DNA from: an uncultured Verrucomicrobiae bacterium
GTDB lineage: Bacteria > Verrucomicrobiota > Verrucomicrobiia > Palsa-1439
Direction: 5' to 3'
Assembly: GCA_937927265.1 (NCBI GenBank)
Contig: CALBCO010000205.1
Location: 1-19,182 of the forward strand
DNA: 19,182 nt
Of this stretch, positions 1-7,436 are shown piece after piece (position 1 is the stretch's first letter; each line of letters starts with the position of its first letter). A program made the translations under genes and the position numbers. Below the pieces are notes generated by a model. That model was not told where the DNA came from. It was given only the letters and a program-made list of their open reading frames with translations, and ran no database searches.

Positions 1-780
1 TGCCTGCGCGGGCCGGACAAACTGCTCCGTCGTTCGCGAATTCTCCAACCGCTCATTGTGGCCATCTCGCTCGGCTACCTCCGACATCTGACACAAACCG
101 GTATCCGCGCTGATGTGATGCTGGGGCATTCACTCGGCGAAATCAGCGCCCTCGGCGCCAGTGGGGTGGTCACTCCGGAAGAAGCCGTGTTGATGGCCGC
201 CCAACGCGGCGCGTTGATGGACGAAGCCGCCGAACAAGTCCGCGGTGGCATGATGGCCGTCACGACAACGCACCGGGAAGAGGCATTACAGTTGGTGGAC
301 CGCCCCGACGCCGTGCTGGCCAACGACAACACCCCGCACCAATTTGTGTTGTCCGGTGACCTCGACGCGCTGGAAGACATTGGCCGGCGGCTGACGCAGG
401 CCCGGCTGGGTCGGGCACAGATGTTGCCGGTGGACGGTCCGTGGCACAGTCCATTTATGGCCGGCGCGCGAGAGAAGTTTGCGCGGTGGGCGGCGAATAT
501 CCATTTCCGGGGGCCGTCCGTGCCGCTCATCCCCAACGCCACCGGTCAACCGACCACGGACGCAGCGCGGATCAAGCAATGCGTCACCGACACATTGGCC
601 GGCCCCGTGCGCTGGCGGTTGTGCATGGAAGCACTTCAGGCAATGAAACCCCGGCAACTCTTCGAGATCGGCCCCGGCCGGATTCTCGCCGGCCTCGCCC
701 GCGCCAACGGGTTCGGCGACTACGTACGCGTGTTTTCCGTCAACAACCTCCGCGGCGTCGCGGCGGTCGCCGGAGAATAA
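1..780 (+). CDS. fabD: Malonyl-CoA:ACP transacylase, FabD type (5'-truncated by window edge)
   Basis: The reading frame is open from base 1, so the N-terminus lies outside the window; the GTG at 58 is internal. FabD moves the malonyl group from CoA to acyl carrier protein, which feeds cytosolic fatty-acid synthesis. The nucleophile elbow GHSLGE is present, with the catalytic Ser codon at 130-132. An Arg in QRGALM follows at 205-207, exactly 25 residues later. That matches the spacing of the family's malonyl-carboxylate-binding Arg and argues for a carboxylated substrate. The catalytic His lies in PWHSPFM (codon 445-447). The C-terminus has the usual GPGRILAGL segment before a TAA stop. No KS, KR or ACP domain follows, so a stand-alone enzyme is more likely than a polyketide-synthase module, although the missing N-terminus leaves a small doubt. 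The 91-bp gap to the next gene shows no clear terminator. Confidence 0.88.
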   Translation, partial: CLRGPDKLLRRSRILQPLIVAISLGYLRHLTQTGIRADVMLGHSLGEISALGASGVVTPEEAVLMAAQRGALMDEAAEQVRGGMMAVTTTHREEALQLVDRPDAVLANDNTPHQFVLSGDLDALEDIGRRLTQARLGRAQMLPVDGPWHSPFMAGAREKFARWAANIHFRGPSVPLIPNATGQPTTDAARIKQCVTDTLAGPVRWRLCMEALQAMKPRQLFEIGPGRILAGLARANGFGDYVRVFSVNNLRGVAAVAGE

Positions 781-871
781 AAGCCGGTTTAGCTTGCACG
801 GAACGGGGGATTGCCACACAGTCTGTCACCATTGCGCCCGCGGCGCGACGATGAAAGGAACCTGACAAGAC

Positions 872-1546
872 ATGTGGCGGCGTTTGGATTTGCTGGTCAT
901 CCCCGGCTTGGTGCTGGCACTGTGGGCACAGTGGCGGTTGCTCAGCGCGTACCGGCGTTGGTCGCAGCAACGGCTGCAACGCGACCTGACCGGGGCGCTG
1001 GCCGCGCGCGACATGCTCGACGGCGCGGGACTGACGACGGTGCCAGTGGAGCCGACCAGCGGTTATTTGACCGACCATTACGATCCGCAGAAACGGGTGT
1101 TGTGGTTGTCGAGCGACGTGTTCGAGGGCGATTCGCTGGCGGCGGTGGCGATCGCGGCCCATGAAGCCGGCCACGCCGTGCAACATCAACGCGCCTATTG
1201 GCCACTGCGGGCGCGGATGGCGTTGGTACCGGCGGCCCAATTTGGGTCGTGGGCGGCGCTGCCGTTGTTCGCGGTGGGATTAGCGATGCGGATTCCGCCG
1301 CTGATGCGGGTCGGCGCGCTGTTGTTTGTGGTGCTGCTGTTGTTTCAACTGATCACGTTGCCGCTGGAGTTCGACGCCAGCCGGCGGGCGCGGCGGTTGT
1401 TGGTGGAGAGCGGCATTGTGAACGTTGGCGAACTGGATGGTGTCGAACACATGTTACGCGCCGCGGCGTGGACGTATGTCGCGGCGTTTACGATGAGTTT
1501 TGTGCAACTGGTGCGACTGTTGACGCTGTCGCGGACGCGCCGCTAA
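872..1546 (+). CDS. Membrane zinc metallopeptidase, YugP-like (Zn_peptidase_2 family)
   Basis: A 224-aa integral-membrane metallopeptidase. An N-terminal membrane segment (about residues 7-24) precedes a soluble stretch with the zinc motif HEAGH at 97-101, in which both His are ligands and the Glu is the catalytic base. Two or more hydrophobic segments follow (about 118-138 and 145-165), then the conserved LPLEFDAS motif (163-170), whose Glu is the probable third ligand. Another hydrophobic segment lies near the C-terminus. This order and length fit the YugP family, whose substrates are poorly known. An AAAGGA Shine-Dalgarno-like sequence sits 12 bases upstream of the ATG. hflK follows after 21 bp with its own strong ribosome site. 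The neighbourhood suggests a role in membrane protein turnover alongside the HflKC complex; that role is inferred, the family assignment is well supported. Confidence 0.88.
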   Translation: MWRRLDLLVIPGLVLALWAQWRLLSAYRRWSQQRLQRDLTGALAARDMLDGAGLTTVPVEPTSGYLTDHYDPQKRVLWLSSDVFEGDSLAAVAIAAHEAGHAVQHQRAYWPLRARMALVPAAQFGSWAALPLFAVGLAMRIPPLMRVGALLFVVLLLFQLITLPLEFDASRRARRLLVESGIVNVGELDGVEHMLRAAAWTYVAAFTMSFVQLVRLLTLSRTRR

Positions 1547-1551
1547 CCCAC

Positions 1552-1560
1552 AAAGGAGGA
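1552..1560 (+). promoter_or_regulatory. Strong Shine-Dalgarno sequence of hflK
   Basis: AAAGGAGGA lies directly after the stop of the zinc peptidase and 7 bases before the hflK ATG at 1568. It is the best ribosome-binding site in the window. It fixes the hflK start and indicates that hflK is translated independently of the upstream gene. Confidence 0.8.
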
Positions 1561-1567
1561 ACCGAAC

Positions 1568-2608
1568 ATGCCCCTCAGAGAATACGGTGAACCAGCCCCG
1601 CTGGATCAACAGTTGGCCGAGCAGTTTGAGTACTGGCAACGGTGGCTCAAACACAAACTGCCCCGTCTCCTGCCGATCATCATCGCGGTGGTCGCGCTGC
1701 TGTGGTTGTCGTCAGGCGTTTATGTGGTGGACCCCGGCCACGTCGGCGTGGTGCGAACATTCGGCAAGGAAACCGCCCGGACCGAACCGGGCTTGAACTA
1801 CCGGATCCCGTGGCCGGTCCAACAGGTCAACGTCGTCAGCGTTGAGCAAATCCGCCGCATCGAGGTCGGCTTCCGCGCCGGCCAACGCGTGTCCGAAGAA
1901 GCATTGATGCTGACCGGCGACGAGAACATCGTCGAGGCGCAGATGATTGTGCAATACCGGGTAGCCGATCCGGCGAAGTATCTGTTCCGGTTGCGCGATC
2001 CCGAAGGGGCGTTGCACGCCGCCACGCAGGTCGCGTTGCGCAGTACCGTCGGCAACATGACCATTGACCAGGTCATGATCGAAGAACGCGCCAAAGTGCA
2101 GGACGACACGCGCGTCTTCGTGCAACGGTTGATGGATGATTACCAGTCCGGCATCGCCATCACCGAGGTCAAACTTCAAGCCGCCGACCCCCCGGACGCG
2201 GTGAAAGATGCGTTCCATGACGTCGTGCGCGCCCGTGAAGACCGCGAGAAGCTGATCAATCAGGCCCGCGGCTATCAGGCCGACATTGTGCCGCGCGCCC
2301 GCGGCGCCGCGCAGCAAATCCTCCGCGAAGCCGAAGGCTACCGGGAACAGCGCGTGTTGCGCGCCGAAGGCGAAAGCGCCCGGTTCCTGAGCGTTTGGGC
2401 CGAGTACGACAAAGCCAAGACCGTCACCCGCGACCGGCTGCACTTGGAGACGGTCGAAAAAATCCTGCCGGACGTGGACAAAGTAATCGTGGACGGCAAA
2501 GTCGGCGAGCGGCTGATGCCGTTGCTGCCGATGAGCGGCGGCGCCCTGCCGCCGGTGGTCGTCCCGCCGGCTGCGCGCACCACTCCTGAACCCCAACGCA
2601 CGAGGTAA
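1568..2608 (+). CDS. hflK: FtsH protease modulator HflK (SPFH/prohibitin family)
   Basis: A 346-aa SPFH-domain membrane protein. A short N-terminal region, somewhat acidic and lacking the long Gly-rich tail of the E. coli protein, precedes one membrane segment (about 33-53). The SPFH/band-7 domain follows, beginning VVDPGHVGVVRTFGK and carrying the typical LTGDENIVEAQ strand near 115-124. Next comes a charged, probably coiled-coil helix rich in RARG, REAEGYR and RAEGES, then a hydrophobic, proline-rich tail. HflK and HflC form a large periplasm-facing cage around the AAA+ protease FtsH and limit its access to membrane substrates. hflC begins 5 bp downstream, the standard arrangement. HflK is preferred over generic stomatin because of the gene order and the LTGDEN motif. 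Confidence 0.93.
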   Translation: MPLREYGEPAPLDQQLAEQFEYWQRWLKHKLPRLLPIIIAVVALLWLSSGVYVVDPGHVGVVRTFGKETARTEPGLNYRIPWPVQQVNVVSVEQIRRIEVGFRAGQRVSEEALMLTGDENIVEAQMIVQYRVADPAKYLFRLRDPEGALHAATQVALRSTVGNMTIDQVMIEERAKVQDDTRVFVQRLMDDYQSGIAITEVKLQAADPPDAVKDAFHDVVRAREDREKLINQARGYQADIVPRARGAAQQILREAEGYREQRVLRAEGESARFLSVWAEYDKAKTVTRDRLHLETVEKILPDVDKVIVDGKVGERLMPLLPMSGGALPPVVVPPAARTTPEPQRTR

Positions 2609-2613
2609 TCATC

Positions 2614-3489
2614 ATGACCAAACTCATTTCCATCCTGATTCTATTGGTGGTGGTCGGCATCATTGCCGGGCAAATCCTGTTCACCGTCAACGAAACCGAG
2701 CAAGTTATCATCACCCAATTCGGCGAATACAAACGCACCATTGCCGAGCCGGGCTTGGCATACAAAACGCCGTTTGTGCAAACCGTCAACCGCTTTGACC
2801 GGCGCATCCTGGTCAGCGACGCGCCCAACGCCGAGTACCTGACGCAGGACAAGAAACGGCTCGTCGCCGACCCGATCACCCGGTGGCGGATCAGCGATCC
2901 GTTACAGTTCTACAAGACCGTGCGCGACGAGAGCGGCGCGCGGGCGCGCTTGGATGACTTGGTGTTCTCTGAGTTGCGGCGCGAAGTCGCCAGTCACACC
3001 TTCGACGTGGTCATCGGCGCCAAACGCGAGGCGATCATGGACGCTGTGGCGGCGACGGTGCGGGAAAAAGCGCGCGAATTCGGCATCGAAGTCGTGGACG
3101 TGCGCATCAAACGCGCCGACTTGCCGCGCGAAGTCCAATCGAGCGTGTTCGCTCGGATGCAGGCTGAACGCGAACGCGAAGCCAAGCGGTACCGGTCCGA
3201 GGGCGAAGAAGAAGCCGCGAAGCTGCGGGCCGAGACCGACAAGGAACGCACGATTATTCTCGCCACCGCCGAACAACAGGCGCAGAAGTTGCGCGGCGAA
3301 GGCGACGCCATGGCGACGCGCATCTATGCCGAGGCGTACGGCAAGGACCCGGAGTTCTACACGTTCCTGCGGAGTCTGCAGGCCTACGAACTGTTCGTCG
3401 GCAAACGCAGCACGTTGTTCCTGTCGACGGATAGCGACCTGTTCCGGTATCTGGGCAGTCCCACGGCCGGCGCGAGCAAGAGCAAATAA
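2614..3489 (+). CDS. hflC: FtsH protease modulator HflC
   Basis: A 291-aa SPFH protein and the partner of HflK. It has an N-terminal membrane anchor (about residues 4-24), then the SPFH domain starting FTVNETEQVIITQFGEY. Characteristic HflC segments follow, including RWRISDPLQFYKTV and VVDVRIKRADLP, then a Glu/Arg-rich helix with RSEGEEEAAKLRAETD and the C-terminal YGKDPEFYTFLRSLQAYE motif. That last motif distinguishes HflC from HflK. Length is normal for the family. A GAGGT ribosome site overlaps the hflK stop, 7 bases before the ATG, so translation is probably coupled. The gene ends 7 bp from the convergent oxidoreductase stop, leaving no room for a conventional separate terminator. Confidence 0.94.
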   Translation: MTKLISILILLVVVGIIAGQILFTVNETEQVIITQFGEYKRTIAEPGLAYKTPFVQTVNRFDRRILVSDAPNAEYLTQDKKRLVADPITRWRISDPLQFYKTVRDESGARARLDDLVFSELRREVASHTFDVVIGAKREAIMDAVAATVREKAREFGIEVVDVRIKRADLPREVQSSVFARMQAEREREAKRYRSEGEEEAAKLRAETDKERTIILATAEQQAQKLRGEGDAMATRIYAEAYGKDPEFYTFLRSLQAYELFVGKRSTLFLSTDSDLFRYLGSPTAGASKSK

Positions 3490-3496
3490 ACAAACG

Positions 3497-4585
3497 TCAC
3501 GCGGCCGGTGGGGGGAAATAGCGGTCGAGCTTGGTGAAGAGATTTTTGTCGCCCGCGAGAACGATTTTTCGCTGGCGGAGCGCGTCGATGACGTTCAGTT
3601 GCCGGGTGAACAACGCCACCCACACGTCGGTAGCGCAGGTCACGCGCAAGTCCGGTTGTTCCGTCGTCACCGGCTGCAATTCACACCGGCCGTGATTCAC
3701 AGTCAGCCGGTAATGCCGGTCTTGATCGGGGAAATCAAATTGCAGCACGGCACGCAGCCGGGCGGTGGCTTGTGGGTTGCAGGTCCGCGCCATTTCTCTC
3801 ATCAAAATATCCGGATCGGCGCCGACGCGTTCGTGCAACGCGTTGAGGTTGGTGGAGTGCGCGCCCAGGGCGCGAGCGTGTTCCCAGTAGATGTTGGAGT
3901 ACATCCGGAAATGCGATTCGCTCGCGGCCAACGGCAGACCGGCTTCTTCCATCGTCTTGCCGGCAAGCCGCCCGGTGTTGCCAGCTTCGCGTCCGGCTTT
4001 GAAAAAGGCGGCGTCCACCAGCTTTAATGTTTTCGGCTTGGAAAACTTGTAGGGCAGCAGATGCGACTCCGGGCGAGTCAGTTGACCGCCCAGTTCCATG
4101 TTCAACGTGTCGGCGATCAGCCGGAACGTCTGGTTGACCGGCTCGTAGGGTTTTGTGCCCGGCAACGCGCCGACGACGATGGAGATGAATTTCTTGTTCC
4201 GCCAGCGGTCCGGTTCGCGCAGCCGGTTGCGCAGGAAACCCAATCCACTCTCTTCGACGCCTTCGGCCGACAACGGAAACAGCCGCTCAAAAAACGCTTT
4301 CAAATAACTGCTCATCGAAAAGAAATACACGGGCGTGGCGCAGACCAGGACATCGGCGTCCAAAACACACGGCAACAAGTCATTCATCGCGTCGGTGTGG
4401 ACGCATTGGCCGGACTGCACGAGCCAACAATGGAAACAGCCGAGGCACGGCTGAATGGCTGCGCTGGTCAAATCCACGTCGGTCAGCGACGCGCCCGCTT
4501 CGCGGACGCCGGCGGCGAACCGGTCGGTGAGTCGTTGGGTGAATCCGTCTTTGCGAGGGTTGCCGCGGATGAGGAGGACTTTCAT
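3497..4585 (-). CDS. Flavodoxin-fold NAD(P)H/FMN oxidoreductase fused to an SCP2-like domain
   Basis: A 362-aa two-domain protein when started at the ATG whose first base is 4585. The frame also opens at a TTG at 4627, but the flavodoxin fold begins right at MKVLLIRGNPRKDG, so the inner ATG is preferred. Residues 1 to about 190 form a WrbA/iron-sulfur-flavoprotein-type domain: an FMN-phosphate loop (RGNPRKDGFTQ), then PCLGCFHC with Cys 47, 50 and 53 plus Cys61, and the ATPVYFFSMSSYLKAFFERL segment. Compact Cys motifs of this kind bind an Fe-S cluster in Isf proteins, but in many relatives they are not metal sites. Residues about 262-356 resemble an SCP2 sterol-carrier fold, ending IDALRQRKIVLAGDKNLFTKL. 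Substrate is unknown; a redox enzyme acting on a lipid-like ligand is only an inference. It diverges from gnd. Confidence 0.8.
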   Translation of the reverse strand: MKVLLIRGNPRKDGFTQRLTDRFAAGVREAGASLTDVDLTSAAIQPCLGCFHCWLVQSGQCVHTDAMNDLLPCVLDADVLVCATPVYFFSMSSYLKAFFERLFPLSAEGVEESGLGFLRNRLREPDRWRNKKFISIVVGALPGTKPYEPVNQTFRLIADTLNMELGGQLTRPESHLLPYKFSKPKTLKLVDAAFFKAGREAGNTGRLAGKTMEEAGLPLAASESHFRMYSNIYWEHARALGAHSTNLNALHERVGADPDILMREMARTCNPQATARLRAVLQFDFPDQDRHYRLTVNHGRCELQPVTTEQPDLRVTCATDVWVALFTRQLNVIDALRQRKIVLAGDKNLFTKLDRYFPPPAA

Positions 4586-4701
4586 ATGCGCGCCGAGGTT
4601 CCTACTGTAGAATTCAGCGTTTTTCAATCCCGCAGGACGTTGGCGCGCTTGGCGAAAAACGTGTTTCCTTTGCGCCGCGTTGCGGCTAAAAGAAAACCAC
4701 T
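4586..4701. promoter_or_regulatory. Divergent intergenic region between the flavodoxin-SCP2 gene and gnd
   Basis: These 116 bp separate two divergently transcribed genes and must hold a promoter for at least one of them. On the minus strand, TTGAAA (bases 4627-4622) is followed 17 bases later by TAGGAA, a weak -35/-10 candidate. On the plus strand, a short GCCGC-GTT-GCGGC hairpin (4674-4686) sits 15 bases before the gnd ATG, where it could affect ribosome access. No strong Shine-Dalgarno is visible for gnd. These are eye-level motif matches only. Confidence 0.3.
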
Positions 4702-6156
4702 ATGAAACCCCAAGCTGACATTGGTCTGATCGGCCTCGCCGTCATGGGCGAGAACCTCGTGCTCAACATGGAAAGTAAAGGCTTCGCCGTCGCGGCTTAC
4801 AACCGCACAACCGCCAAGGTGGACGAGTTCCTCGCAGGGCGCGCCGCGGGCAAGAACATCATCGGCTGCCATAGTATTCAGGAATTGGCAGACAAACTGG
4901 AGAAACCGCGCAAAATTGTCATGCTCGTCAAAGCCGGCCAAGCGGTGGACGAATTGATTGAGCAGTTGATCCCGGTCTGCGAACCCGGCGACATCCTGAT
5001 TGACGGCGGCAACAGCTTGTTTACCGACACGATTCGCCGCACGAAATATGTCGAAGGCAAAGGGTTGCTCTACATCGGCACCGGTGTTTCGGGGGGCGAA
5101 GAAGGCGCGCTCAAAGGCCCGTCCATCATGCCGGGGGGCAGCCCGGCGGCTTGGCCACAGGTCAAACCAATCTTCCAAAAAATCTGCGCCCAGACTCCCG
5201 ACGGTGAGCCTTGCTGCGATTGGGTCGGCGAAAACGGCGCCGGGCACTTTGTCAAAATGGTCCACAACGGCATCGAGTACGGTGACATGCAGTTGATCTG
5301 CGAAGTCTATGATCTCATGAAACGTGGTCTCGGCATGACTAACGCCGAAATGCACCAAGTGTTTGCCGAATGGAACAAGGGCGAACTCGACAGCTATCTC
5401 ATCGAGATCACCCGTGACATCCTCGGCTGCAAGGACGAAACCGGGGCCGAGGTCGTGGACTTGATCCTCGACGCTGCCGGCCAAAAGGGCACCGGCAAGT
5501 GGACGGTCATCGCCGCGCTCGACGACGGGATGCCGCTGACGTTGATCGGCGAGGCCGTGTTCGCCCGGTGCCTCTCCGCCATCAAAGAGGAACGGGTCGC
5601 CGCCAGCAGGGAACTCGTCGCCAGAATAAAACCGTTCAAGGGCGACAAAGCCAAATTCCTCAACGACCTGCGGCAGGCGCTCTACGCATCCAAACTCATC
5701 AGCTACGCGCAGGGGTTCCAACTCATGCGCGCCGCTGCCAAGACTTACCAATGGAACCTCAACTACGGGGGTATCGCACTCATGTGGCGTGGCGGCTGCA
5801 TTATCCGGTCGGCGTTCCTCGGCGACATCAAGAAAGCGTTCCAGCGCAACCCCGACCTCGTGAATCTGTTGCTCGACAAGTTTTTCAAAAAAGCTGTGAC
5901 CAAACGCCAAGCCGCCTGGCGTCGCGTGATCATCCAAGCCACCAAGCTCGGCATTCCGGTGCCGTGTCTGAGTGCGGCCTTGAACTACTTCGATGGTTAC
6001 CGGAGCGAGCGGTTGCCGGCAAACCTGTTGCAGGCGCAACGCGACTATTTCGGTGCCCACACCTACGAGCGTGTGGACAAACCGCGCGGCGAATTCTTCC
6101 ACACCAACTGGACCGGCCGCGGCGGCACGACGACAGCACGGACGTACACGGTGTAA
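4702..6156 (+). CDS. gnd: 6-phosphogluconate dehydrogenase, decarboxylating
   Basis: Full-length at 484 aa. It oxidises and decarboxylates 6-phosphogluconate to ribulose 5-phosphate in the oxidative pentose phosphate pathway, yielding NADPH in most organisms. The N-terminal Rossmann motif is GLIGLAVMGENL (8-19), followed by AAYNRT, where the Asn-Arg-Thr trio normally contacts the NADP 2'-phosphate and so suggests NADP rather than NAD use. Substrate-binding GVSGGEEGALKGPSIMPGG is at 128-146. Catalytic Lys185 lies in GHFVKMVHNGIEYGD, with the acid Glu192 in the same segment. The C-terminal FHTNWTGRGG motif is intact. Downstream are a KDG-kinase-like gene and a LarA-family gene on the same strand, which suggests a sugar-acid setting. 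Co-transcription is uncertain because the 124-bp gap contains a repeat element. Confidence 0.96.
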   Translation: MKPQADIGLIGLAVMGENLVLNMESKGFAVAAYNRTTAKVDEFLAGRAAGKNIIGCHSIQELADKLEKPRKIVMLVKAGQAVDELIEQLIPVCEPGDILIDGGNSLFTDTIRRTKYVEGKGLLYIGTGVSGGEEGALKGPSIMPGGSPAAWPQVKPIFQKICAQTPDGEPCCDWVGENGAGHFVKMVHNGIEYGDMQLICEVYDLMKRGLGMTNAEMHQVFAEWNKGELDSYLIEITRDILGCKDETGAEVVDLILDAAGQKGTGKWTVIAALDDGMPLTLIGEAVFARCLSAIKEERVAASRELVARIKPFKGDKAKFLNDLRQALYASKLISYAQGFQLMRAAAKTYQWNLNYGGIALMWRGGCIIRSAFLGDIKKAFQRNPDLVNLLLDKFFKKAVTKRQAAWRRVIIQATKLGIPVPCLSAALNYFDGYRSERLPANLLQAQRDYFGAHTYERVDKPRGEFFHTNWTGRGGTTTARTYTV

Positions 6157-6180
6157 CGCGAGAACAACCTATTCGATGAA

Positions 6181-6259
6181 TGTCATTCTGAGCAAAGTGA
6201 AGGATCTTAGGATTCTTTACAGAGAGAAGTTTGAGTTTGCTCGCAAGCTCGCAATGAAC
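6181..6259. repeat. Short dispersed-repeat-like element with imperfect terminal inverted repeats
   Basis: The left end TGTCATTCTGAGC (6181-6193) and the reverse complement of the right end (6247-6259, GTTCATTGCGAGC) share TCATT..GAGC, 9 of 13 bases. Inside, GTGAAGGATC (6197-6206) pairs with GATTCTTTAC (6211-6220) at 8 of 10 positions around a 4-base loop. The sequence has the look of the widespread TCATTCTGAGC-type intergenic repeats found in many bacterial genomes; that resemblance is from memory. It is visibly more AT-rich than the flanking genes, encodes nothing convincing, and ends just before the Shine-Dalgarno of the next gene. Confidence 0.55.
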
Positions 6260-6280
6260 GAGTGACCAAGGAACTGACCC

Positions 6281-7360
6281 ATGAAAATTGAACTCAAGCA
6301 GAACTGCAAATATGCGCTCGTTGTGCCGACGAGCATGGGTATTCGCATCACACCGTTGGCCGGGCAGCCAGTGAATGTCGGTGGCCTCTTCCATATGCAG
6401 GTCACCAGCGCCGAATCCAACGTCGCCAGCATCGCGTCGTATCTGGGATTACCGGTCAAACTCCTGACGACGTTCGTCAAAGGCAGCCCGATTGCGCAAC
6501 TGATCAAGGACAACCTGCGCAGTCGCGGCATGGACTTCGAGGGGCCGGAAGTGCCGCAGGGCGGCCCGTGGGGGCACCGGCATCAGTTCAACATCGCCGA
6601 CAGCGGTTACGGTTCGCGCGGGCCGCGCGTCTGGAACGACCGGGCCGGTGAAGTGGGGCGCACGCTCAACGTGAAGGACTTCGATCTCGACCGGATTTTC
6701 GGCAAGGAAGGCGTCCAGATCGTTCACTTGTCCGGGTTGATTGGCGCGCTCTCGCCGGAAACCAGCGAGTTCTGTCTTGAACTGGCGCGTGCCGCCAAGA
6801 AATACGACACGCGGATTTCATTCGACCTAAACTATCGAGCGTCGTTCTGGAAGGGACGCGAAAAGGAACTCTCTGCCATTTTCGCCGAGATCGCCAGCAT
6901 CGCAGACATCCTTGTCGGCAACGAGGAGGATTTCCAACTTTGCCTCGGTGTGAAAGGCCCTGAAGTCGGCGGCAAAGGGCTGAAAGCCCAGATTGAAAGT
7001 TTCAAACAAATGATCAAGCGAGTGAAAAAAGCGTTCCCGAACGCTTCGACCTACGCCACGACCTTGCGCGAGGTAGTGGATGCCAATCATCACCTCTGGG
7101 GCGCGGTCATGATGGCCGGCAAAGAATGGTTCGTGGTCGAGCCGCGTCCCATCACCGTCCTCGACCGGATCGGCGGCGGTGACGGGTTCGTCGGCGGATT
7201 GCTCTACGCGATCCTCAAGGGCTGGGAGACGGAAAAGTGGATTCAATTCGGCTGGGCCAGCGGCGCGTTGGCGACGACGTTCCTCACCGACTACGCGCAA
7301 CCGGCCGATGAAGATCAAATTTGGAGCATCTGGAAAGGCAACGCCCGGGTGCAGCGCTAG
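6281..7360 (+). CDS. PfkB-family sugar kinase, 2-keto-3-deoxygluconate kinase-like
   Basis: A 359-aa ribokinase/PfkB-fold kinase. The N-terminal substrate-binding part contains SAESNVASIASYLGLPVKLLT, the counterpart of the family's GG..N.A signature, here with the Gly pair replaced by Thr-Ser. FDLNYRASFWKG (near residue 184) is typical of KDG kinases. The catalytic signature is DRIGGGDGFVGG with Asp301 as the general base in the anion-hole motif, which normally reads GAGD. KDG kinase phosphorylates 2-keto-3-deoxygluconate to KDPG for aldolase cleavage. Substrate is inferred from residues and neighbours (gnd upstream, LarA-family gene 76 bp downstream); another sugar or sugar-acid kinase remains possible. 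AAGGA at 6268-6272 is the ribosome site, 8 bases before the ATG. Confidence 0.78.
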   Translation: MKIELKQNCKYALVVPTSMGIRITPLAGQPVNVGGLFHMQVTSAESNVASIASYLGLPVKLLTTFVKGSPIAQLIKDNLRSRGMDFEGPEVPQGGPWGHRHQFNIADSGYGSRGPRVWNDRAGEVGRTLNVKDFDLDRIFGKEGVQIVHLSGLIGALSPETSEFCLELARAAKKYDTRISFDLNYRASFWKGREKELSAIFAEIASIADILVGNEEDFQLCLGVKGPEVGGKGLKAQIESFKQMIKRVKKAFPNASTYATTLREVVDANHHLWGAVMMAGKEWFVVEPRPITVLDRIGGGDGFVGGLLYAILKGWETEKWIQFGWASGALATTFLTDYAQPADEDQIWSIWKGNARVQR

Positions 7361-7364
7361 AAAC

Positions 7365-7391
7365 CACGAATCACACAAATCGCATAAACAA
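7365..7391. repeat. Degenerate 9-bp tandem repeat, three units
   Basis: Three consecutive 9-mers read CACGAATCA, CACAAATCG and CATAAACAA, immediately after the kinase stop. They are followed by a T-run and TTTGTGT, which can pair with ACACAAA at 7373-7379 to make a loose hairpin with a U-rich side. That could act as a weak terminator. Similar CACGAATCA-type 9-mer strings occur between genes in some environmental bacteria, from memory only. Confidence 0.4.
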
Positions 7392-7436
7392 GTTTTTTTG
7401 TGTCATTGTTTTTTGCGGTTGATTGATTTTTGAACC

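Noticed and set aside
1..780. Acyltransferase domain of a modular polyketide synthase
   Set aside because: The frame stops right after the transacylase fold and is followed by unrelated genes; no other PKS domain is present. The truncated N-terminus means this cannot be wholly excluded.
2954..4027. A 357-codon plus-strand frame spanning the end of hflC and the convergent oxidoreductase
   Set aside because: It crosses two well-supported genes out of frame; the product is Cys/Arg/Ser-rich noise with no domain.
4586..4627. Upstream TTG start for the flavodoxin-SCP2 protein, adding 14 residues
   Set aside because: The extra residues precede the first beta-strand of the flavodoxin fold and do not belong to it; the ATG at MKVLLIRGN is the natural start.
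4624..6102. A 492-codon open frame on the minus strand covering gnd
   Set aside because: It is antisense to a clear full-length 6-phosphogluconate dehydrogenase, and its product has no recognisable motifs and shows the His/Asp/Phe-rich composition of a shadow frame in GC-rich DNA.
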